The notes under the pieces: generated by a model
Databases searched by the model: none
The model's input: the letters and a program-made list of their open reading frames with translations, nothing else
What the model was told of the DNA's origin: nothing
NCBI GenBank assembly: GCA_937948985.1
Contig: CALFAK010000169.1
Span: 1-37,825 of the forward strand
Source of the DNA: an uncultured Neomegalonema sp.
GTDB lineage: Bacteria; Pseudomonadota; Alphaproteobacteria; Rhodobacterales; Rhodobacteraceae
Reading direction: 5' to 3'
DNA: 37,825 bases
Translations under genes and position numbers: made by a program
Shown: one piece after another, positions 32,253 through 37,825 of the stretch
How positions within the stretch are numbered: the first letter of the stretch is position 1
Layout of the letters: each line of letters starts with the position of its first letter

Positions 32253-34982
32253 CTACTCCGGCGGCAATGCCTTGGTGATCCAGCGGTTGAGGAAGGCCAA
32301 TCCCGCCAGCACCAAGCCAAGCGCCAGGAACGATAACACGCGCACAAGACCCTCCAACCCGCTCATATCGATCAGGAAGACTTTTGCGATGGTCAGCGCG
32401 ATGATGCCGACCGCGACTTTGCGGATTAACCCCGACCGTTTGTAGAGCGCCAGCAACAGCGCGCCCGATCCGGCCAGCAGCATGGCGATAGTGTAGCTGT
32501 ATAACTCCCCGTCCAGCACGCCATTTGCGGTCAGATCCGGGCCTTGCCAGAGGCGGCGGATTTCCAGGCCGATATACAAAAGCATCAACCCGGCGGCGAT
32601 TCCAGCTGCGGCGAGGCGAAGACGGCTGTCGAGATGGGTAAAGCGCCACGCAACAGCGCCCAGCAGCAATGCGGGCACACCATAGGCAAGCAACATACTG
32701 TCGAGTAACGGCGGGCCGAGGACGCTGCCGGTATACAGCGGGTTCAAAACACTGGCGGCGAAGCCCAACAGTAGCAAGCCGATGCCCGCAAATATGGCCC
32801 CCAACACCAGACGGACATTTTGGAAAAACCCTTTGATCTGCGCGCGATAGAACTGGTTCGCCGCTGAGATCAGCCATACAAGTCCGAAAAGGCTAACGGA
32901 CCAATGCGTCTCGCCCGTTTGATATTCGCGCAAGCCGCGATGCAACAGCAGACAAATGAAGATCGCCAGAAGGCTCCAGCACGCGGATTCAACGACAACC
33001 ATCGTCCCGCTTCGCGCCCGCGTCCGCAACAGCCACCAGGCAACGGCGAGAAGTGCAATGACGCCGACGAAGCCGATTGTTACCTCCGGCAATGGCGCCC
33101 GCAATGCCCAAGACAAGCCCGGATCGGCGATCAGCCGGAAACTGCAGACGATGACGCCGGGTTGAACGAAGAAAGTCAGCTGTTTGATATCGAACTTCCG
33201 GTCAAGCCATGCGGCGGAAACCACCAGACCGGCTAAACCGAGAGTGAGCGCGGTTTTGGTGAAAAGAATCGATAGTGCGAAGGCAATCATATTAAGTGCT
33301 GCAATCGCGAAAATTGCGGTGCGTAAGCGATTCTCGCCGTCTTGCCGTAACGCGCGCTCGGCGCAGAAGGTCAGGAAGGCGGCGATGGCGAGGATGTGGA
33401 CGGCCCAGTTGATATCGCTGTGATGGATTTTCCGCTGCCAAAAGAGCGAGAGACTGATCGCAACGGCGGGTGCGAAAATCGCAGCGAGCACGCCCCATGA
33501 GCGTTGGAACCCGTCCCCTGTAAAACTGCGCCACGCCGCAAAGGCCGAAATCAGCAGGCCGTAACCGACCAACACGCTGAGGGTTTTGGGTGCGGGGTTT
33601 TCGATATTGACGAAAGCCTCCGTGTAACCGGTGGCGGTTTGCAGGCCCAAGAATCCTTGTAAAGCAATCACCGCCAGCGCCGCCGCCGACACAGGCAAGG
33701 CTAAATCATCCAGCGTGTTTGTGCGGGTTAACCAAATTGCCAGTGCGGCGAGGATGGCGGCGAGAACGATGAGTGCCAGCCAGAAAAGAGCGGGGTCTTG
33801 AGCGGAGATCGATATGATCAGCGCGATACTTGCCAACACCAAAATGCCGGCCGCCGCCAGTCGCACTGGAAAATCGGGCCATGCGCGCTCGCCCTGTTGG
33901 TGGAGTATTGCAAAGCTCATTGCGCCCCCGAATGCGGGGCGCGGGGAGAGCGTCGGAATGCACGTCGCGGCCATGGCGACCAATGCGGCAAAGGCCAACA
34001 GATGATGGCTGGTGTCCGCACTGCCGAGCCAGACCAAAACCGCGCCGACATACGGCACGCTCAAGCCGATGGCCGAGACCCAAGCCGAGCGCTTCATCGC
34101 GTCGACGGCGAGGCCGATCAGGGTGACGAGGGCGAAATAATAGAACAGCCAATCGACGCTGGCGCTGTTACCCCCGACAATGAAGGGCGCGGCGGTCGCG
34201 CCGATCAGGCCAATTGCGCTGAGGAGCGGTCCGTAGAGCCAACCGAGCAGCAGCGCGAGAGCGGCAATCGCAATCAAACCGCTGAATGCCACCTCCGGCC
34301 CGATCAACCCGTACAACTGCCTTGCCGCGAGCGTGCCGGCGAACATCGATACAAGCCCCGCTCCGGCGAAGGTGGAGGGCAGGAATGCGCCGAAGTCATT
34401 CTCACCATCTCCCGCGCGCCGCCTGACCCATTCGGCAAAGCCGATCAGAACCACGCCGAAACTGATGGCGCAGAAAACACGCACTGTTGGCGAGAGAATA
34501 CCGTTCTCAACGCCGTATTGGACGAGGAAAATCCCCGCCATTGCCAGCGACAGGGCGGCGATCGCGTAGAACCAATTTTCCTTGAGCCATTCGTATAACC
34601 GTTCAAGGTTTTCCGGCCCGAATACATAAGATTTCGGCGGGGTGTCCGTTTCGGCGGGCGCTACAGGTTCAGCACGCGCGGCAGCGGGGGCAGGGGTCGC
34701 GGTTACCAGTTCTTCGCGGCGAATGCTTTTTGCCGCAACTTCCCAAGGGGATGGTTCTTTGGTCGGAGGGCTTTGTTTGGCGGGTTCAGGAATTGGCGTG
34801 GGATCGCTTTGCTGTGAGAGTTGCCGATCCAGCCAGTCAATCCGGCCCTCAAGCATTTTGACAGTTTTGCGCATCTTTAAATGACTGAAAAACAACCATA
34901 TTACGGTAACCGGCAAAATTAATGCCGCTATCCCAAAAAGCGCTTCGATCAAATGCAAAACCGTTCCTTTCACGCGATACAC
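32253..34982 (-). CDS. DUF2339 large polytopic membrane protein
   Basis: 909 aa, typical size for DUF2339. N-terminal helix (about 10-32), a short coiled-coil-like stretch (MLEGRIDWLDRQLSQQ, about 43-58), a Pro/Ala-rich linker to about 115, the conserved FGPENLERLYEWLKENWFYAIAALSLAMAGIFLVQYGVE entrance (about 121-160), then more than twenty membrane helices to the C-terminus. The family is widespread in Gram-negative bacteria and its function is not established. The start is uncertain: the longest frame begins with GTG (34982) with no clear Shine-Dalgarno, while AAAGGA at codons 5-6 suggests initiation at a TTG near codon 9 (34958). It occupies the place where fabZ-lpxA often follow skp, but on the other strand. 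It is divergent from the desaturase. Confidence 0.85.
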   Translation of the reverse strand: MYRVKGTVLHLIEALFGIAALILPVTVIWLFFSHLKMRKTVKMLEGRIDWLDRQLSQQSDPTPIPEPAKQSPPTKEPSPWEVAAKSIRREELVTATPAPAAARAEPVAPAETDTPPKSYVFGPENLERLYEWLKENWFYAIAALSLAMAGIFLVQYGVENGILSPTVRVFCAISFGVVLIGFAEWVRRRAGDGENDFGAFLPSTFAGAGLVSMFAGTLAARQLYGLIGPEVAFSGLIAIAALALLLGWLYGPLLSAIGLIGATAAPFIVGGNSASVDWLFYYFALVTLIGLAVDAMKRSAWVSAIGLSVPYVGAVLVWLGSADTSHHLLAFAALVAMAATCIPTLSPRPAFGGAMSFAILHQQGERAWPDFPVRLAAAGILVLASIALIISISAQDPALFWLALIVLAAILAALAIWLTRTNTLDDLALPVSAAALAVIALQGFLGLQTATGYTEAFVNIENPAPKTLSVLVGYGLLISAFAAWRSFTGDGFQRSWGVLAAIFAPAVAISLSLFWQRKIHHSDINWAVHILAIAAFLTFCAERALRQDGENRLRTAIFAIAALNMIAFALSILFTKTALTLGLAGLVVSAAWLDRKFDIKQLTFFVQPGVIVCSFRLIADPGLSWALRAPLPEVTIGFVGVIALLAVAWWLLRTRARSGTMVVVESACWSLLAIFICLLLHRGLREYQTGETHWSVSLFGLVWLISAANQFYRAQIKGFFQNVRLVLGAIFAGIGLLLLGFAASVLNPLYTGSVLGPPLLDSMLLAYGVPALLLGAVAWRFTHLDSRLRLAAAGIAAGLMLLYIGLEIRRLWQGPDLTANGVLDGELYSYTIAMLLAGSGALLLALYKRSGLIRKVAVGIIALTIAKVFLIDMSGLEGLVRVLSFLALGLVLAGLAFLNRWITKALPPE

Positions 34983-35089
34983 GCAATATCGTCTGCGAAC
35001 GTATCAATTACGTCAACCAGCGTGATGACTTGCCCGCTCTTTCGCGCCGTGTCAGTCTCAAACAGAATACAACATCTACGGAGGCCGCG

Positions 35090-36079
35090 ATGGATGCCGA
35101 ATTCTCACGCCGTAAGCTGATCGAGCCAACGCGTTTGCGCGCACTCTATCAGCGTTCCGATGCGCGCGGCATCGTTCAGGCCGCCTCGCATTTCGGTGCG
35201 ATCTTCATCACGGGTGCGTTGTTGTGGGTGACATGGGGCAGTTGGTGGGCGGTTCCGGTCTTTATGGTGCACGGTGTGCTGATCAATTTCCTTTATGCCG
35301 GACAGCATGAACTCAGCCACGGCACGGTGTTCGCGACCAAGTGGATGAACGAATGGCTGGGCCGCATCATCGGTTTTCTGATGATATTCCCGCGCGATTT
35401 CGATCAGATCATGCATTTTGCGCATCACCAGCATACCCAAAATTGGGAACGTGACGGGGAGTTGGTACGGGAGCCTTACACTTTATCCTCCTATCTGTGG
35501 TGGGTGCTGGGGCCGGGCTATTGGATCAGTCGCGTGCGGCGCATCATCCGGTTTTGCCGTGGCATTGTCACCGAGCCGTATATCCCGCAGAATAAGACCG
35601 CTCTCATCATCCGCGAGGGGCGTATTCATATGGCGCTTTATATCGCCATTGCCGTTGCGTCGATCCTGACGCAAAGCTGGGCGGCGTTTATCCTTTGGCT
35701 TGCGCCGATGCTGGTGATGAAGCCTGTGCATCAGCTGCAAAACACCATCGAGCATCTGGGCCTTAGCCATGAGGACAACATCTTAGAGAACACCCGCTCC
35801 ACCGATACCAATGCGCTTATGCGGTGGATGTGCTGGCAGATGCAGTATCACACCGCCCACCACACTTTCCCGTCGGTGCCGTTCTGGGCTTTGCGCGAGC
35901 TGAACGATGAGATTGAGCGCAAGATCGGGCATGAAGTGCATCGTATGGGCTATATCGAGTTCCAGATCGCCCTGATCCGTAAGTTGGCGGGGGGGAAGTC
36001 TGAGGCCGATTATCCGATGCACGAGGTCTGGATTTCACGCCGCCCGAATGGCGCGCTGGATCGGGTGGCGTATGATTGA
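35090..36079 (+). CDS. Membrane fatty-acid desaturase
   Basis: 329 aa, four or more membrane helices. Members introduce a double bond or hydroxyl group into acyl chains using a di-iron centre. All three histidine clusters are present: HELSH (73-77), HFAHH (109-113) and HTAHH (254-258). A further histidine-containing segment, HQLQNTIEHLGLSH, lies at about 214-227. The start has GGAGG five bases before the ATG; a longer in-frame reading from 34922 would run into the divergent gene and is rejected. Codon use is G-rich compared with the envelope operon. The isomerase-like gene follows 45 bp later on the same strand. Substrate (phospholipid acyl chain, carotenoid or other) is not determined. Confidence 0.87.
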   Translation: MDAEFSRRKLIEPTRLRALYQRSDARGIVQAASHFGAIFITGALLWVTWGSWWAVPVFMVHGVLINFLYAGQHELSHGTVFATKWMNEWLGRIIGFLMIFPRDFDQIMHFAHHQHTQNWERDGELVREPYTLSSYLWWVLGPGYWISRVRRIIRFCRGIVTEPYIPQNKTALIIREGRIHMALYIAIAVASILTQSWAAFILWLAPMLVMKPVHQLQNTIEHLGLSHEDNILENTRSTDTNALMRWMCWQMQYHTAHHTFPSVPFWALRELNDEIERKIGHEVHRMGYIEFQIALIRKLAGGKSEADYPMHEVWISRRPNGALDRVAYD

Positions 36080-36124
36080 GGTATTGCCTCGTTTAAGCCC
36101 GTCCCCGCAAGCGGGAAAGCGAAC

Positions 36125-36991
36125 ATGACCGCGCGCCCCCCACTCACCACCTACCAATCTCTCTGGGCGATGCAGCCGCACGGGATTGACGGCGTTTCGC
36201 TGTCCCTCGACGCAATCTGCGAGAAAGTCGCGGCGGCGGGGTATCACGGGTTGGCGATTGATCTGGGTGCGTCGGATGTCTCCGTTGCCCATGCCGTGCG
36301 TCCGCACATGGAGGCGAACGGCTTGACGCCGCTGATCGTGGCCTTTCCGAAATCCGTTCCCTCCCTGCGTGAGACGCTGGTGATGGCAAAAGATTTCGGC
36401 GCACCGTTTGTTGATGTGATCGGGCAGGTGTTCCCGCTGTCAGTCGGGGGCGCGATCCCCGTGGTGCGGCGGTGGATTGAGATGTCCGAAGAGGTCGGGA
36501 TGCCGATCCAGTTCGAGACGCATCGCAATTGCATCACCAACGACCTGTTTTTCACGCTGCAACTGCTCGATGCTGTACCTGAGATGCGATTATGCGCGGA
36601 TCTCTCGCATTACGTGGTCGATCGCGAGTTTTGGTATCCGATTGCGCCGGAGAACCAGGCGCTGATCCGGCGCTGCCTTGACCGCTCTGACAGTTTTCAG
36701 GGCCGCGTCGCCTCGCGCCAGCAAATCCAGCTGCAAATCGGCTTCCCGCAGCATCAGAAATGGGTGCGGGTGTTTGAGGATTGGTGGCGGCAGGGATTTG
36801 AATCCTGGTGCGCCCGTAACCCGACAGGCGCACCGTTATTCCTTTGCGAGCTTGGCCCGCCCGAATACGCAATAACAGGGGCCGATGGCCGCGAACTCTC
36901 CGACCGTTGGGAGGAGGCGCTGGCCATCCGCCGAACCGCTATGCGGATTTGGGATGAGGTTTCAGGGCGTACTCACCAGCCCGTCGAGTAG
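36125..36991 (+). CDS. Sugar phosphate isomerase/epimerase-like TIM-barrel protein
   Basis: 288 aa, usual for the xylose-isomerase-like TIM-barrel (AP endonuclease 2) family. Strand-helix repeats begin ICEKVAAAGYHGLAIDLG (31-48). Likely metal ligands are Glu131 in QFETHR, Asp159 and His162 in CADLSHYV, and Glu242 in LCELGPPEYAI. The second barrel ligand is less clear: the usual histidine near GRVH is replaced here by GRVASRQQ (193-200). Substrate unknown. It follows the desaturase by 45 bp, probably the same transcript, with a small CCCGC/GCGGG hairpin between. Its last 19 bp overlap the 3' end of the convergent lipoprotein gene. Confidence 0.8.
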   Translation: MTARPPLTTYQSLWAMQPHGIDGVSLSLDAICEKVAAAGYHGLAIDLGASDVSVAHAVRPHMEANGLTPLIVAFPKSVPSLRETLVMAKDFGAPFVDVIGQVFPLSVGGAIPVVRRWIEMSEEVGMPIQFETHRNCITNDLFFTLQLLDAVPEMRLCADLSHYVVDREFWYPIAPENQALIRRCLDRSDSFQGRVASRQQIQLQIGFPQHQKWVRVFEDWWRQGFESWCARNPTGAPLFLCELGPPEYAITGADGRELSDRWEEALAIRRTAMRIWDEVSGRTHQPVE

Positions 36992-37425
36992 TTATAAGAC
37001 GGGGTTGAGTAGGATGGTGTCGAATATGTCGGGGTGGAATAAGACGGTGCCACATAGCTCGAACCGGAATAGGAAGGGGCCGTGTAAGACTGTGTACTGA
37101 AGGACGGTGTCGAATAGCTCTGCGTGCTATAAGATGGTGCCGAGTATGTATACGACGTGCTTGATGCCGGCACCGTGCTATAGCTGCTGTGGCTCGCCGT
37201 GTTGTAGGCATTCTGGTAGCCATGTTGCGCATAAGGGGCGCTTGCGGCTGCGGAAAGTCCATTGCCGGCCGCCGCAAGACCGTTGCCCACAGCTGACGCC
37301 GCCGATGAAACACCATATCCAACCGCGAATAACGGGTTCGGAACGGTCACACTCGGTGTCGTACAGCCCGCCAAAACTGCGGCTGCCGCGAGGAGGGTAA
37401 GGCTCGTGTAAGCGGTGCGTTTCAT
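36973..37425 (-). CDS. Lipoprotein with Tyr/Ser/Thr/Pro pentapeptide repeats
   Basis: 150 aa. Lipoprotein signal 1-20 with lipobox LAGC (18-21), so Cys21 would be lipidated. After a short TTPSVTVPNPLF segment comes a Gly/Ala/Asn region with repeated GNGL (47-62). Residues about 91-147 then form degenerate pentapeptide repeats of the type S-Y-S-T-P, very rich in Tyr, Ser, Thr and Pro, ending NYSTGW. No known domain is recognised. Such tails may be disordered, cell-wall-associated or hypervariable. The start has a clear hydrophobic signal. The 3' end overlaps the isomerase gene antiparallel by 19 bp. Upstream is an AT-rich gap, so it is probably monocistronic. Confidence 0.8.
   Translation of the reverse strand: MKRTAYTSLTLLAAAAVLAGCTTPSVTVPNPLFAVGYGVSSAASAVGNGLAAAGNGLSAAASAPYAQHGYQNAYNTASHSSYSTVPASSTSYTYSAPSYSTQSYSTPSFSTQSYTAPSYSGSSYVAPSYSTPTYSTPSYSTPSYNYSTGW
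36985..37155 (-). repeat. Degenerate 15-bp tandem repeat encoding S-Y-S-T-P-like units
   Basis: About eleven imperfect 15-base units inside the lipoprotein gene, each keeping Tyr and Ser codons and the pattern GGTG(T/C)CGA(A/G)TA on the plus strand. Third-position and unit-end changes show the array is old, though it could still vary in copy number by slippage without changing frame. Confidence 0.75.
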
Positions 37426-37634
37426 AGCATTATTCCTGATCTCAAAGCGCCATATGTGACGCGAAAGCCATGCCCGCTTTGTTAAACTGGAATCACAACA
37501 ATGGGCGATAACTTATTATTATAATTAAAATTAAGAAAAATGCAACTTGTGCTGATACTGGCCACGGCGATCGCTTGAAAGGCCTAACTGTTAAAATCAC
37601 CTGCTGTGAAGGCGTTTTACAGATGAAAATTGTC

Positions 37635-37657
37635 ATCGTCGGACTTGTTCCGACGAT
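37635..37657. repeat. Palindrome 1 of the edge cluster
   Basis: ATCGTCGGA / TCCGACGAT, a perfect 9-bp stem around the loop CTTGT. It shares the ACTTG-type loop with the palindromes at 37750 and 37801. Confidence 0.75.
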
Positions 37658-37749
37658 CCGGAACGGCACAACCTCTCAAATCACACCTCCGGATTGCGGG
37701 ACAAGCCCACGCGTGTCCGGCAGTATGCCGATTTTATAAAGTCTTGTCT

Positions 37750-37770
37750 TACCGCGACTTGATCGCGGTA
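37750..37770. repeat. Palindrome 2 of the edge cluster
   Basis: TACCGCGA / TCGCGGTA, a perfect 8-bp stem around the loop CTTGA. Confidence 0.75.
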
Positions 37771-37800
37771 TCCATTGGTCCACACGCCTTGCACGATGGA

Positions 37801-37821
37801 CCCCGCGAACAAGTCGCGGGG
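37801..37821. repeat. Palindrome 3 of the edge cluster (inverted orientation)
   Basis: CCCCGCGA / TCGCGGGG, a perfect 8-bp stem around the loop ACAAG, i.e. palindrome 2-like in opposite orientation. A further inverted repeat GGTCCA (37777-37782) / TGGACC (37797-37802) links it to palindrome 2, giving a composite repeat of about 70 bases. It may continue beyond the window. Confidence 0.75.
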
Positions 37822-37825
37822 TGAC

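Larger units (their letters stand above)
37426..37825. other. Gene-poor right edge: AT-rich stretch followed by palindromes
   Basis: No convincing gene in these 400 bases. 37426-37560 is AT-rich with a run of A/T around 37510-37545 and probably holds the lipoprotein promoter. 37630-37825 is a cluster of short perfect palindromes. A 64-codon open frame here (from 37630) runs through the palindromes and looks non-coding. Confidence 0.6.

Noticed and set aside
34922-35089. N-terminal extension of the desaturase
   Set aside because: Would overlap the divergent DUF2339 gene; GGAGG five bases before ATG 35090 fixes the start.
36985-37155. CRISPR-like repeat array
   Set aside because: Repeats are contiguous 15-bp coding units without spacers inside a lipoprotein gene.
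37630-37824. 64-codon open frame at the right edge
   Set aside because: Runs through perfect palindromes, no Shine-Dalgarno or motif; most likely chance.

Overview
The window looks like the replication-origin region of an alphaproteobacterial chromosome, most like Rhodobacterales or a close relative. This rests on gene content and order: parB-parA-rsmG-mnmG-mnmE-rho-hemJ-hemE on the minus strand, then ppsR-maf-aroE-coaE-dnaQ on the plus strand. The two blocks diverge from an AT-rich gap of about 410 bp at 8978-9386. That gap carries a perfect DnaA box, relaxed DnaA boxes and a CtrA-like site, and hemE / DUF299 is where oriC lies in Caulobacter-type alphaproteobacteria. No tRNA, rRNA, CRISPR array, insertion sequence or prophage was seen.

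Left arm (1-8977). The 3' end of a thiamine-diphosphate enzyme converges on parB. Between them, 254-483 holds no gene; its only clear features are a parS site and one copy of a 40-bp repeat. Then come chromosome segregation (ParA, ParB, three perfect parS sites and one 15/16 parS), rRNA and tRNA modification (RsmG, MnmG, MnmE), the Rho termination factor and two haem genes (HemJ, HemE). Several genes overlap by 4 bp, indicating tight operons.

Right arm, first part (9387-16612). A run of overlapping genes encodes the PPDK regulatory kinase/phosphorylase, a Maf pyrophosphatase, shikimate dehydrogenase, dephospho-CoA kinase and DNA polymerase III epsilon. It is followed by a minus-strand pair, a CreD-like membrane protein and an exported protein resembling phosphodiester glycosidases, and by a large cytoplasmic DUF6880-like protein.

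Middle (16614-23399). The succinate dehydrogenase operon sdhCDAB is on the minus strand and converges on the DUF6880-like gene at a hairpin. Divergent from it is coaBC-dut-rrf2 (CoA synthesis, dUTP removal, and an Rrf2 regulator with no cysteines), followed by a DMT/EamA transporter.

Envelope cluster (23515-32244). The order pyrH-frr-uppS-cdsA-dxr-rseP-bamA-skp is the classic proteobacterial arrangement joining UMP synthesis, ribosome recycling, undecaprenyl and phospholipid precursor synthesis, isoprenoid synthesis, site-2 proteolysis and outer-membrane protein assembly. The fabZ-lpxA-lpxB genes that commonly follow skp are not here. A convergent 909-residue DUF2339 membrane protein lies there instead.

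Right edge (32253-37825). DUF2339 protein, a divergent membrane fatty-acid desaturase, a TIM-barrel sugar isomerase/epimerase-like protein and a Tyr/Ser/Thr repeat lipoprotein whose 3' end overlaps the isomerase gene antiparallel. The last 400 bases contain no convincing gene. They hold an AT-rich stretch and a cluster of short perfect palindromes with near-identical 5-base loops. I found no clear evidence for a wholly new system. The most interesting items are the oriC candidate, the parS sites written into coding sequence with direct repeats bounding the par/mnmG block, the CreD-linked exported enzyme-like protein, the missing lpx genes and the palindrome family.
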